A DNA stretch of 64,000 nt, taken from the NCBI RefSeq assembly GCF_000980835.1, contig NZ_CP011312.1:62001-126000 (forward strand), read 5' to 3'. Made by a program: the position numbers and the translations under genes. Positions 7,872 to 17,409 of this stretch are shown here, piece after piece. Origin of the DNA: Corynebacterium kutscheri (GTDB lineage Bacteria > Actinomycetota > Actinomycetes > Mycobacteriales > Mycobacteriaceae). How positions within the stretch are numbered: the first letter of the stretch is position 1; each line of letters starts with the position of its first letter. Under the pieces are notes generated by a model. That model worked only from the letters and a program-made list of their open reading frames with translations. It ran no database searches and was not told the DNA's origin.

Positions 7872-9827
7872 TTACCAAATGGTGACGCGCTTATCCTCGT
7901 CGATCCAGAGTGGTGAACCCTCTGCTATATCGAAGGCTTCGTAGAGTTCAGCAATATTGCCGGCAATAACATTGCACCTAAACTCGGCTGGAGAGTGCGG
8001 ATCAATCGCTAAATACTGCGCAGCTAACTCTGGACGCGCCTTAGTCCGCCAGACTCGCGCCCAGCTTAAGAAGAGACGCTGCAAGCCATTGTACTCATGC
8101 TTTTCCAGCTCAGGATCGGCATTATCGACGCTAAACGGCAGTACCGGAGAGGTCTCGAAGGTTAAACCACGATCGGCAAGATAGTTGCGATAAGCCACCA
8201 CTGCAATCCCTAGTCCACCGAGGTCACCAATATTTTCGCCTAAGGTAAAGCGGCCATTAACCCCGGTAGTTTCGATGTCGGTATCAGCAAGTGCGGTAGG
8301 AATAAGACCCTCAAATTGGTTAACCAATTTGCCAGTTAGCTCTTCAAAGGTGTGCTGATCTTGCTCCGACCACCATGACTGTAGGTTGCCATTGCCGTCG
8401 TACTGCGAACCTTGGTCATCAAGGCCGTGGCCAATTTCGTGACCAATAACAGCACCAATGGCACCAAAGTTCTCTGCCGCATCAATACCGTGCTCATAGA
8501 AAGGTGGGCGCAGGATGGCTGCCGGGAAAGTGATGTCGTTATTAACCGGGTTATAGAAGGCATTGACGGTTTGTGGGGTAGCGAACCACTCGCTGCTATC
8601 GGCAGGTTTGCCAATTTTTGCAAGCTCATAATCGTGAATGAACTCATTACCTCGGCGGGCATTAGCAATGAGTTGATCGCCAGTAGCGGAAAAATCAAGC
8701 CCCTCATAGGAACGCCATTTATCCGGGTAACCGATCTTGGAACTAAATAGAGCTAGTTTTTCTAATGCCTTTTCTTTAGTGGTATCGGTCATCCACGGCA
8801 GCTGGCGTACGCGTTCGTTATACGCAGCAAGTAAGTAATCCACTAGCGAAAGCATGTCAGTTTTTGCTTCCGGGGAGAAATATTTGGCTACGTAGAGCTG
8901 GCCGATTTCATCACCAACAAAGCTTTCCGCCACACCAAGTGCGCGCTTCCAACGATCCCGTTGCTCTGTGGCACCCGATAGGGCAGTTCCGTAGAACTCA
9001 AAGTTTGCTAAGGAAATCTCTGGACTGAGCATGCCTGCGCGTTCATTAAGCACCAGCCACTTAGCCCATAGTTGCAGATCTGCAAGTGAGGTGTTGGCAA
9101 AGACTTCCTCAATGCCGGCAACGAAAGTAGGGTTGCGCACAATAATAAGCGATTCAGGTACCTGAGCCGCACGTAGGAAAGTAGCAGTAGCAGCTGGTAG
9201 ATCAGCAAACTGGGTAGGGTTGTAGCTCTTTTTAGCATCGCGGGCTTCTACCACATCGACGTGGTGTTGGGCGATAGCTTTTTCCACAGCGACGATTTTT
9301 TCTGCCGCTTCTGATGGGCTAATCCCTAGTTGTTGAGGGGAAAGAAATTCAAGCATACGGGCAATATGTGCCTGATAAGCAGCAAGTAGTTCTGCTTTTG
9401 ACTCGTCTCGGTAGTAGGCCTCGTCAGGAAGCCCCAAGCCATCTTGGGTGACATAAGCTACTGCATTAGGCGTATCACCAGCATCTTTAGCTACCCAGAA
9501 CCCTAAGAATCCACTGATGCCGGTGCGATTAAGTTGACCAAGTCCGGTGTAAAACTCTTCCAGAGTGCTAGCAGCGTCGATAAGCGCAAAATCTGTATCT
9601 AAAACACTGGTTCCGGCTTGCTCAATACCGTCGATATCCATAAATGAGGCATAGAGTTTGCCAGCTAAAGAATCAGGATTGTCTTGGACAAGAGTGTGCA
9701 CATGCTCTTCGGCGTCATCACGCAGAGTATGGAAAGTGCCGTCAATGCCACGATCGGCGGGAATAACATGGGAGTCCAGCCATGGGCCATTAACAAAACG
9801 ATAAAGATCGGTAAGCGCAATAGTCAT
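7872..9827 (-). CDS. M13-family zinc metallopeptidase (PepO/neprilysin-like)
   Basis: A 651-residue endopeptidase. Residues about 1-380 are the M13 N-terminal domain, including the NPTQFADLPA region. The catalytic domain carries VIGHEIGHGLDDQGSQYD (HExxH zinc ligands and Glu) and GENIGDLGGL, which supplies the third ligand. VNAFYNPVNNDITFPAAIL is the classical M13 substrate-binding segment. It ends in a C-terminal Trp, as family members do. No signal peptide or membrane anchor is present, so a cytoplasmic oligopeptidase role is likely. Confidence 0.93.
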   Translation of the reverse strand: MTIALTDLYRFVNGPWLDSHVIPADRGIDGTFHTLRDDAEEHVHTLVQDNPDSLAGKLYASFMDIDGIEQAGTSVLDTDFALIDAASTLEEFYTGLGQLNRTGISGFLGFWVAKDAGDTPNAVAYVTQDGLGLPDEAYYRDESKAELLAAYQAHIARMLEFLSPQQLGISPSEAAEKIVAVEKAIAQHHVDVVEARDAKKSYNPTQFADLPAATATFLRAAQVPESLIIVRNPTFVAGIEEVFANTSLADLQLWAKWLVLNERAGMLSPEISLANFEFYGTALSGATEQRDRWKRALGVAESFVGDEIGQLYVAKYFSPEAKTDMLSLVDYLLAAYNERVRQLPWMTDTTKEKALEKLALFSSKIGYPDKWRSYEGLDFSATGDQLIANARRGNEFIHDYELAKIGKPADSSEWFATPQTVNAFYNPVNNDITFPAAILRPPFYEHGIDAAENFGAIGAVIGHEIGHGLDDQGSQYDGNGNLQSWWSEQDQHTFEELTGKLVNQFEGLIPTALADTDIETTGVNGRFTLGENIGDLGGLGIAVVAYRNYLADRGLTFETSPVLPFSVDNADPELEKHEYNGLQRLFLSWARVWRTKARPELAAQYLAIDPHSPAEFRCNVIAGNIAELYEAFDIAEGSPLWIDEDKRVTIW

Positions 9828-10138
9828 ATAACAACCTTAGCGGGTTAGCCGAGAGCTAAATAATAGATGGTGTGGATAAGGTGTAGCTTTTGGTTGTTAG
9901 ATAATGGTTATAGCTCACTTCTGGTCAGTAACGTATGGTGCTGAGTGCATTGTCGTGGGATTTATTGTTTGGGCGTACTTTATTTTCTACTTCTTATGGT
10001 TTCACGTGGTGATTTACCCGCAAAAAATAAAAGTTTTCTTTCGGTTTATCTCAGCTAGTGTGGTGGAAAGAATGCGATTGTGCAGAGAAAAGTAAAGCTA
10101 AAATAAGAATCGTCGCAAAGAAAGAAACGTATAAAATT
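9828..10138 (+). other. AT-rich leader upstream of the PrsW operon
   Basis: This 311-bp interval contains a short hydrophobic frame (9904-10095) without a convincing ribosome-binding site. The last part has TATAAA at 10130, close before the ATG at 10139. I read it as promoter region rather than a gene. Confidence 0.4.
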
Positions 10139-10792
10139 ATGGTGAATTTAAAAAAATATCGAGCCAAACCTGCTGTAAAAAATTTTTATGCAGCAGTGTT
10201 TATTCTTATTGCACTGGCTTTATTAGCTTTGCCCATGGTGCCGGCAACTACCTTGCCACCACGGCAAACAAATATTCAGGAAGTAGCTTTTATTTCTCAA
10301 GATAAGAGCATAGTAGTTCCTATTCATGACGAAAATGATCTACCAGTGCTTTGTGATAAACAGATCGCGTTGGGTTTTCTTGATGAATACGATTGTTCTG
10401 GAACCTCGGTGCATATAGGAATTATTGAAAGTGGAACTGACCCGCAGCGCACCTTAGCGCGCGCATTGCGTGGCCACAACCAAATCACTGGGGTTGCTGA
10501 ATTTGATGTTTACCAAGTAGATGACGTTTATTTTTATAGTAGAGGTGCTCATTCACGAGAATCTGATAGCAAAGATCTGGTGGCTATTACCCAACCTCAA
10601 GAACTTGATAATGCTTCCTATACTTACTATTTCTTCGTTTCCGGGGAGTATGCATACGATGTGGCAGCATTGGTTTTTCATACCCTTGGTGTTGACCCAC
10701 CAGCTTTAACACAGCCACAACAGCCAGCAATTGAGGATATACCCGATGGCATACTCGATAGCTTGAAAGATAAAGAGGAACTAAGCGCATGA
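10139..10792 (+). CDS. Hypothetical single-span membrane-anchored extracellular protein
   Basis: A 217-residue protein. Residues about 15-40 form one membrane helix (AVFILIALALLALPMVP) after a basic N-terminus, and the remaining 175 residues should lie outside the membrane. No known domain is recognised; segments such as SVHIGIIESGTD and YTYYFFVSGEYAYDVAALVF look globular. The stop codon overlaps the start of the PrsW-like protease (ATGA, 10789), so the two are translationally coupled. A plausible inference is that it is a partner or substrate of the protease. The ATG at 10139 is chosen over 10058 because the upstream extension is not protein-like. Confidence 0.65.
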   Translation: MVNLKKYRAKPAVKNFYAAVFILIALALLALPMVPATTLPPRQTNIQEVAFISQDKSIVVPIHDENDLPVLCDKQIALGFLDEYDCSGTSVHIGIIESGTDPQRTLARALRGHNQITGVAEFDVYQVDDVYFYSRGAHSRESDSKDLVAITQPQELDNASYTYYFFVSGEYAYDVAALVFHTLGVDPPALTQPQQPAIEDIPDGILDSLKDKEELSA

Positions 10793-11661
10793 AAAAGTAC
10801 TCGATAGTAAAAATTTTTTTGTACTTCATGCTGGCAATAGGTGTGCCTCTGGCCATGTTGCTTGTCTTTGGCCTTAATTTCTTCTTTTCCCCAATAGGTT
10901 CCTTCATCGGAATATGGTTTATGGCAGCGTACGCCTGTTTCTTTATTTTTCTGTTTAGAATTACCCCGGTGTGGCCGAAAGCCGGTTGGGGTTGGCTTAT
11001 GGCAGCTTTGGGCTGGGGCGGCTGCGTCAGTTTGATAGTGGTAACGATCTTTGCAGAACCGGTGCTAACGGTTGTGAGTATTTTGAATTGGGAAGCAGTC
11101 ACTGCTTCTTTTGCCGGCGCTTACCCGGAAGAGATTACTAAAGCTATTGGCGTGGTATTGATTCTATTGAGTTTTAAAAAGCTTGATCGCCCCTGGCATG
11201 GTTTTGTAGTAGGCGCAATGGTCGGGGCCGGTTTTGAAGTAGTTGAGAACTTTTCCTATGGCGTTGTCGGTGCAATTACAGACCCTAATTCTGATTTAGA
11301 TGGCGCAGTTACTCTGTGGATGCTGCGAATATTAGTAGGACCTGGTTTACACGTGTTGCTATCTGCGATAGCCGGCTTCGGTATTGGTTATGCCCTGCTA
11401 GGACAATTGCCTTCTCAGCTTGCCCGGATTGTATTAAGCGCTGGTTGTTTATTTGTTTCCTTTAGTCTGCATTTCACCTGGAATCTGCAACAAGATGTTA
11501 TTCCCTATGCCAATTTTATTATTGCCGGTATTTTTGGCTACTCGCTGTTTTTCTGGATCTGGTTTAAATGCAGTCAAGCGGCGAAAGCAGATCGACCGCT
11601 TTTGGTTACAACGAAGCCACTAACTCGCTTACCCCTTGAGATTGTTCCGGGTTCGTATTAA
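10789..11661 (+). CDS. PrsW-family intramembrane metalloprotease
   Basis: A 290-residue protein with about eight membrane helices. It has the three PrsW motifs: the paired glutamates in AYPEEITKA (around residue 118), GAGFEVVENFSYG (ExxxN type) and the His of GPGLHVLLSAIAGFG. PrsW of B. subtilis performs site-1 cleavage of the anti-sigma factor RsiW. The family also includes CAAX-processing-like proteins, so the substrate is open. It overlaps the preceding membrane-anchored protein gene by four bases. Its 3' end overlaps the convergent small gene at 11606 by 56 bp. Confidence 0.85.
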   Translation: MKKYSIVKIFLYFMLAIGVPLAMLLVFGLNFFFSPIGSFIGIWFMAAYACFFIFLFRITPVWPKAGWGWLMAALGWGGCVSLIVVTIFAEPVLTVVSILNWEAVTASFAGAYPEEITKAIGVVLILLSFKKLDRPWHGFVVGAMVGAGFEVVENFSYGVVGAITDPNSDLDGAVTLWMLRILVGPGLHVLLSAIAGFGIGYALLGQLPSQLARIVLSAGCLFVSFSLHFTWNLQQDVIPYANFIIAGIFGYSLFFWIWFKCSQAAKADRPLLVTTKPLTRLPLEIVPGSY

Positions 11662-11782
11662 TCGCTGTTTCGATGACCTGACCAATTGTGATTCCACTTG
11701 GTTCAGTCTTGGTTAAGCTAGCAGCACTTAGTGCACAGGCGCTGATAATAATTCCGAGCGCAATGATGATTCTTTGCTGCAT
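11606..11782 (-). CDS. Small secreted or anchored peptide
   Basis: A 58-residue frame starting MQQRIIIALGIIISACALSA, a clear signal peptide or single membrane anchor, followed by a short polar tail (TEPSGITIGQVIETAINTNP). AAAGGA lies six bases before the ATG, a strong ribosome-binding site, which is why I accept it although its 3' end overlaps the convergent PrsW gene. The I-S-A-C segment could be a lipobox. Function unknown. Confidence 0.55.
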   Translation of the reverse strand: MQQRIIIALGIIISACALSAASLTKTEPSGITIGQVIETAINTNPEQSQGVSELVASL

Positions 11783-11926
11783 GATGAGTCCTTTGGTGGT
11801 TAAGCAGGTTGTTCTACCATCATGGCTAGTCAAGCTGGGTACTTACTGTACGTAGCGGAGAAGCAGACTGAATGCGCTCGTAAAGTTTCGCCGTGAAGTA
11901 CTACTAGAAACAGTACAAATAGCTAT

Positions 11927-11966
11927 AGCGCCCGTATGGCTGAAGCATTTCAGCCATACGGGCGCT
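11927..11966. terminator. Long hairpin terminator at the end of the emb gene
   Basis: AGCGCCCGTATGGCTGA pairs perfectly with TCAGCCATACGGGCGCT (17 bp, six-base loop). TTTTATTTTAT follows on the plus strand. It sits just beyond the minus-strand emb stop codon and probably insulates the locus in both directions. Confidence 0.7.
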
Positions 11967-11981
11967 TTTATTTTATGCGTC

Positions 11982-14900
11982 TTATTCCGTGGTGATATTC
12001 ATTTTCCCTGGATACCAGAGTCCAGAGCGAGTAATAACCTCGGTATCAATGTCGGCTAGTTCTGGATCTTGCCCTAAAGAGTTTGGACGTGGATTAAATA
12101 CCTCAATGGAACCCCAGTCGCGTAGCCAATCATTTTTTAGATAACTAGGCAACTCATAGGAGTAATTCACGGCCTCAGCAGTACCCATGACGCCGCCGCC
12201 AGCATAATCCTGGAATGGGGTACCAGTAGATTTGCCACCGGCATCCGGAGTGATGCGGTACTCAGGAATTTCATCGACACCTGCATAGTGGCCAAAGGGA
12301 CGCTGGCACGGGAACTGCAGTGGTACGGACCAGTCCAATAACACAGGAACCTCAGAGCCGACCACATTATTCAAGCTATCGAGAGTCGGCACACGTGGCG
12401 GGGTAAAAACAATCCACTGCTCTGGATCTAAGCTGGAGTCGATAGCATGGATACGCACTACATTCGCCTCATCAGGCAAGGAATCTAGTGGTAGTCGTAG
12501 GTTACGCCATTCTGGTGAGGAACTAATATCGTCCATTAAGGTCTCACCTAGCATAGTGACCGATCCATTCGCATTACGACGACCATACTCCAAAACCAAA
12601 GACTGTCCCGATTGATGCACGCCATTGATGTCATAGCGTTCGATACGTCCTGCCGCAGAGACAACTAATAGCGGGGTGTCAGTCGTGTATTGCTGAGGAA
12701 GCTGGTACCAGTCGGTCGTGATCTCAGCATAGTTTTGTGCCCCGGCAGTATAAGAACCAATAACTGGTACCTTGCGATAATCCAAGCCGAAAGGCAGGCG
12801 GTTTACTGAGCCATTAATGCCGGCGTCGCTACGCACACCGCCGGAATTGGAATCAGCGGCATCGGAATCGGTGCCTACTGCGTCGGCAAGCTGGGAGCTA
12901 GAGCTGGCAGTATTAGGAATATCGCTGGTAATGGAATACGGAATGTTATTTGGGTCAAATCCGCGATGTTCATCTACCTCTAAGGATTCACCGAGTGAAG
13001 AGTGAAGCGGAGTGAGGAAGGAATCGTTGGAATTGGTTTCTACCAATACATCATTAGCTAATGCACAGGTATCTCCGGTTAAGGCTCGCACATTGCCCAA
13101 TCCCACCGAATAATTTGGGTATTGGGAGGCAAAGGCCTTAGCAAAAGAAGCCATATTAAACAGCACCACGAGTACTGCGGCAATAGCAATAGGTGCTGAG
13201 GCTAACCCCACCCACTTATTGGCACCGGTGTGCTGGGTGACTTTAGTACCTTCGCGTTCGGCGCGGGCAAGTTCTACATCACGTTTAAAGGAGAGAATCA
13301 CACCACAACCGAGGATTAGCAGTGAAATAATTAGTACTACAGTCGATGCTTCGATGCCTTTCAGCTGAATAGTTTTATCGAACCAAGGAATACCGTAGCT
13401 AGAGGTGTACCACCAGCCATTAGGTCCGGCAAGAACAAAGGCCATAACAAAGACCATGCCGCCGATCATAAGCACGCGGGTGCGTGCCGAACGCAGTGCT
13501 ACTATCGATAAGGCCACTGCGGCTAGACCTGCTACGGCAGCACCGATACCAGCGAAGACACCAAAATGGTGTGTCCACTTGGTGGGGGTGAACATAAAGA
13601 AGAAGAAGGTGCCTAAGGTCATCAACACTAAACGCAGTGCTGGACCTTTATCTGAACCAGGTACTTTTTTATTTTGCAGCATGGAAGCGAGCACGATAAT
13701 AAGTGAGACCACCATGAACATGAAGGCAAAACGACGAGCAAAAGAGCCATCGACGGTTTGTTTCATCAGCGTTTCATAGCGAGCAAATTCCTCATACCAA
13801 GCTAGTGCGGGACCTTTTGCACTGCGTACGGAGGTGGATTCTAAAACAGTCATTAAGGTTTGATCACCAAAGACTGCAATAAGAACCGAAGTACCTGCCG
13901 CAAAGAAAGGCAAAAGTAGTGCTGCCCAAGCAACCCAGCTACTGACTGAACCCAGAAGCGGAATGCGTCGATACGCAATACGAATAATCGAGCCAAGACA
14001 AGCAAGTAACCCTGCTACGGCCATAAGACCAGTTGGCCCACATGCCAAGGTGAAAGCGGCGATCATTGTTCCTACCGCAGCCGGTAGCAAACGATCGGTG
14101 GCAATAGCTCGTTCAAAAGATGCCCAAGCAAGCAGCGAACCAAAAGCAATAATCGGCTCTGGACGCAAGCCATTGTTATAAGCCATCCAAAAAGCCAGGA
14201 ACATAAAAGCAGTTGTCCACTGCGCTACTCGACGACCAGCGATTTTCTCTCCCAGACGTGGCAGTACCTCACGGGAGAGAATAAACCAGGTGCCAATGGT
14301 AGCCAGCAACATAGGTACTCGCATCCAGATTGAAGCGGTAGAAACCTTGGCAAAAAGCGCTAGCAAATCATAATAGGGGGCACCGAAAGGTGATTCTGGT
14401 ACGCCCAGCCAGCGGTAATAGTTGGCCATATAATCAGAATCTGCGCTGGCACGTGCCATGGTTAAAATAAAACCGTCATCGGAAGTATTAGCACCCAGGA
14501 AATACCAGAAGGCAATAATTGCGAGCACAATGCCATCAAGCAGGCTAATCCGGAAGCGACCCGGTGCCATTAACCGAATATTGCCTTTGCCATCAAGACG
14601 GTCAATTCGGTAAATGCAATACAATGCACAGAGGGTCAGCACACCGCCTAAATACATTGCAAGATATTTGAACACTGTAGGCGAAGAAGTAAAACGAGAA
14701 TTAATCTCTATCGAAACATGAAGCCCGCCAGCAGCAAGCGCTGTTGAGTCATTGAGTTCGGTATACACGCCAGTGACCATGGGGCGCACATCTTTATCAA
14801 TGCTGCCTGTGAACGAATCCACCATAGCGGTGGTTTCATTCAGAGTAGACGTGATTTCTAGATCAGCATCAGCTGGCAGGCTTGCTACATCGTCTTCGCT

Positions 14901-15290
14901 CAGTTCCAAAAGCACATTATCGCGTACCACAACGCTTAACCCACCATCACGGCTTAATACAAATAACCCACGGCTGGTGGCATCTTCGCTGTCTTGAGGT
15001 AGCGTACCGACGACCAAATGCTGATTATCGCGTAGCTGAGCTAACGAGCTAATCGGTACCGTTGCTGTTAAAGACTGTGGTGAATAGCTTTTTAAGGGCG
15101 CGTTAACACTGTTAACAGACCCATTTTGTGGCCAATTGATAGTAGATTGCACCTGATTGACCGGAAAAAAAGGTAGCAGCAGGAATAGCAGCATTCCCAA
15201 CAAGCCACTTATTAGTGCTGCGCGGACAAACCACGGCTTTTTATCGGAGACAGATGTAGACACAAAAGGAGATTCTACGGGATTAGGCAC
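11982..15290 (-). CDS. emb: Arabinosyltransferase Emb (EmbA/B/C family)
   Basis: A 1102-residue GT-C glycosyltransferase that uses decaprenylphosphoryl-arabinose to extend the arabinan of arabinogalactan (and lipoarabinomannan) on the outer face of the membrane. It is the target family of ethambutol. About 13 membrane helices; the catalytic Asp pair is in GANTSDDGFIL, and the region YRWLGVPESPFGAPYYDLLA has the proline-rich loop of the family. The last 400 residues form the extracellular carbohydrate-binding part. Corynebacteria usually have a single emb gene, as seen here. It starts with GTG and overlaps the aftA stop by eight bases, so both are one operon. Confidence 0.95.
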   Translation of the reverse strand: MPNPVESPFVSTSVSDKKPWFVRAALISGLLGMLLFLLLPFFPVNQVQSTINWPQNGSVNSVNAPLKSYSPQSLTATVPISSLAQLRDNQHLVVGTLPQDSEDATSRGLFVLSRDGGLSVVVRDNVLLELSEDDVASLPADADLEITSTLNETTAMVDSFTGSIDKDVRPMVTGVYTELNDSTALAAGGLHVSIEINSRFTSSPTVFKYLAMYLGGVLTLCALYCIYRIDRLDGKGNIRLMAPGRFRISLLDGIVLAIIAFWYFLGANTSDDGFILTMARASADSDYMANYYRWLGVPESPFGAPYYDLLALFAKVSTASIWMRVPMLLATIGTWFILSREVLPRLGEKIAGRRVAQWTTAFMFLAFWMAYNNGLRPEPIIAFGSLLAWASFERAIATDRLLPAAVGTMIAAFTLACGPTGLMAVAGLLACLGSIIRIAYRRIPLLGSVSSWVAWAALLLPFFAAGTSVLIAVFGDQTLMTVLESTSVRSAKGPALAWYEEFARYETLMKQTVDGSFARRFAFMFMVVSLIIVLASMLQNKKVPGSDKGPALRLVLMTLGTFFFFMFTPTKWTHHFGVFAGIGAAVAGLAAVALSIVALRSARTRVLMIGGMVFVMAFVLAGPNGWWYTSSYGIPWFDKTIQLKGIEASTVVLIISLLILGCGVILSFKRDVELARAEREGTKVTQHTGANKWVGLASAPIAIAAVLVVLFNMASFAKAFASQYPNYSVGLGNVRALTGDTCALANDVLVETNSNDSFLTPLHSSLGESLEVDEHRGFDPNNIPYSITSDIPNTASSSSQLADAVGTDSDAADSNSGGVRSDAGINGSVNRLPFGLDYRKVPVIGSYTAGAQNYAEITTDWYQLPQQYTTDTPLLVVSAAGRIERYDINGVHQSGQSLVLEYGRRNANGSVTMLGETLMDDISSSPEWRNLRLPLDSLPDEANVVRIHAIDSSLDPEQWIVFTPPRVPTLDSLNNVVGSEVPVLLDWSVPLQFPCQRPFGHYAGVDEIPEYRITPDAGGKSTGTPFQDYAGGGVMGTAEAVNYSYELPSYLKNDWLRDWGSIEVFNPRPNSLGQDPELADIDTEVITRSGLWYPGKMNITTE

Positions 15291-17250
15291 GAGTCACCAC
15301 CACGAAGGGTCCAATAGTAGTGGTATTCCAACCTTGAGCAAATACCGCTGGATTGAATTTCACCCCTCGGAAGCGAACATTAGGATTATTGGGATAGATA
15401 TCTTCTGCCAGGTCATAGTTCCAACCAGTAGCTTGAGACTCGGCATCGGTGGAACCCCGGAAGATAAACACTTCTGGGGCAGTCCAAGGTGCTTGTGCTA
15501 GTGCTTCTGAGAAGGCGGCGGGTGTATCAAGGACATCCCAGCTGTCTTTTGCCCACTTTTCAATAAGTGCATTACGCTGATCGAACTCACCTAAAGGATT
15601 AGCATAATGGCTGGTAAAAGCCTGGAAACCGCGATATGGGTAGAAAGACATGAAATTTAACTCGTCGCTGAGTACCACGGTTTGGCCAGGAATAAAGCCC
15701 TTGGCTAGGAGATGCTCATTGATCTCGCTGTAATATTGTGCAGAATCAGCTGGATAGCGATCGGCTCGTTGGCCAAAACCATCGGTATCGGTATGAGCTA
15801 AATCAATAGAATGTGCCAGGCGATAAGGAATATTTTGTGCATATTGCAGCCCGCCTAGTAGAAGCACCACACTCATGGTGATGGTGATAATACGAGAGGT
15901 GCGCTCGCTAAATTGCACCGGATAAAAACGGTGGATTGTGGATAGGCGAATATCGGCAAAAGCTAAAACACCTGCGGTTGCTAGCAGTAAAGCCACTGCG
16001 GTATCGAGACGGAAACCTAACAAAGTGAAACCTGCCAGGGTAGCTGCCATGGAGGCAACAATCCATAGATAGAACAACACCAAAGATAAACCCATCAGGC
16101 GAATATCGGGATCCATAGAACGAGCGATGAGATAAATCAGACCGACCATACACAAAACACCGACGACACTTGCCGAGAACATTGGTGCTGGAATTAGGGT
16201 GCCTTCGGTAGGAAGATAGTGACTTGCCGTGGCGCCAGAAATGTGATGACCAGTGATAACCGCCCAAAAATACGGTCCCCACACAATAAGTGCGATTGCT
16301 ATTGAGCCAACAGCGACGATAAACATACGTAGTAGTGGTCGCCAATTTTTAAGTACACAGACACTAAAAATACCTGTGAGGGCGACAAGGCTCAGCGCGA
16401 TAACAGCGGTAAAAAGAGTGTAGGTAGAAGCAGAAACCCCAAGGTATATGGTTAGCCCCGCAATAGCGAAGCGATCACCATGAATAGCATGACGGCACAC
16501 AATAATAGCTGCAGGAATTCCTAGCGCAATAATGCCAGCATAGGGCTCTTCAGCGCTGGATACGATCATTAGACATGTACTTACCAGGGCAATGGCAGTG
16601 GCAACAACGAGGGATCCACTTAAGCGTTGCCATACTGGCACCAGAATGCTGCAGCATGCAGCGAGTGAAATAAGTGCCCATGGTTGGAATGCCTCCCAAC
16701 CGGTAAAACCAAGAAGATTAGCGTAGCGTCCGCCAAGCCAGAACCACAGGCTGGGATAATAAGAAGGCAGATCCAGATAGTTCATATCTGAAGGTAGCCA
16801 GGTATCGGTCATCCGGGTTAAAAATTGCGTGCGGAACCCCTGATCAACGCTAATTCCATCAAGATATAATCGTGTCGACGATAACGGAATACCTAAGGTA
16901 CTTACTACCAAACCCGCAGGAGCTACATAGGCAACCAGGTAGGTTAACCAGGTACGCCAGCGGCTAGCAGTTACCTTATTACGCTGGTCAATTGCCCACC
17001 AGATCAATAATCCACCAGTAACCGCAAGCAGGGTAAAGGTGGTAGCGGTAGTAAGTGCGCGGGTTACTAGTGAGCCACCAAAAGCCGGCAGGGTTACCGT
17101 GCGCAATAGGAACCACGATATTTGGGTAAAGAGTGCGCCGATAATACCGGCAGCGATAATGCTTATTAAAGTGGCTTTTTTGGATAGCCGATCGGGCTGG
17201 AATACCTCGTCGATAAGCCTAGGTCGATTATCTTGATCCACGGAAGTCAT
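15283..17250 (-). CDS. aftA: Galactan 5-O-arabinofuranosyltransferase AftA
   Basis: A 655-residue polytopic GT-C enzyme (about eleven helices, then a soluble C-terminal domain) that transfers the first arabinofuranose residues from decaprenylphosphoryl-arabinose onto galactan, priming arabinogalactan. The conserved first loop (LDGISVDQGFRTQFLTRMTD) and YLDLPSYYPSLWFWLGGRYA match AftA. It lies directly upstream of emb, the standard order in mycolata. I prefer the ATG at 17250 (MTSVDQDNRPRL) over a 14-codon longer start at 17292, because the extension is not conserved in style and lacks a good ribosome-binding site. Confidence 0.92.
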   Translation of the reverse strand: MTSVDQDNRPRLIDEVFQPDRLSKKATLISIIAAGIIGALFTQISWFLLRTVTLPAFGGSLVTRALTTATTFTLLAVTGGLLIWWAIDQRNKVTASRWRTWLTYLVAYVAPAGLVVSTLGIPLSSTRLYLDGISVDQGFRTQFLTRMTDTWLPSDMNYLDLPSYYPSLWFWLGGRYANLLGFTGWEAFQPWALISLAACCSILVPVWQRLSGSLVVATAIALVSTCLMIVSSAEEPYAGIIALGIPAAIIVCRHAIHGDRFAIAGLTIYLGVSASTYTLFTAVIALSLVALTGIFSVCVLKNWRPLLRMFIVAVGSIAIALIVWGPYFWAVITGHHISGATASHYLPTEGTLIPAPMFSASVVGVLCMVGLIYLIARSMDPDIRLMGLSLVLFYLWIVASMAATLAGFTLLGFRLDTAVALLLATAGVLAFADIRLSTIHRFYPVQFSERTSRIITITMSVVLLLGGLQYAQNIPYRLAHSIDLAHTDTDGFGQRADRYPADSAQYYSEINEHLLAKGFIPGQTVVLSDELNFMSFYPYRGFQAFTSHYANPLGEFDQRNALIEKWAKDSWDVLDTPAAFSEALAQAPWTAPEVFIFRGSTDAESQATGWNYDLAEDIYPNNPNVRFRGVKFNPAVFAQGWNTTTIGPFVVVTRA

Positions 17251-17361
17251 GGTTATTAGTCTGACACATAAGGGGAGTAATTCCCGGATCATTTCTTAGT
17301 GTGCGCAACTTATCCGAAGAAACTTTAACGATAATGTCAGGTGCCGCTTCCAACACGCATG

Positions 17362-17394
17362 AAGCCGGCTGATGCTCAAGCAATCAACCGGCTT
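17362..17394. terminator. Hairpin between dprE2 and aftA
   Basis: AAGCCGGCTGAT pairs with ATCAACCGGCTT around a short loop (one mismatch). It stands in the 160-bp gap after dprE2 on the minus strand. It could partly terminate the dprE transcript before aftA; no strong T-run follows. Confidence 0.45.
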
Positions 17395-17409
17395 AGTGGG
17401 TGCGTTTTC

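Noticed and set aside
9904..10095. 63-codon frame before the PrsW operon
   Set aside because: No ribosome-binding site and the hydrophobic content reflects AT-rich DNA; more likely promoter region.
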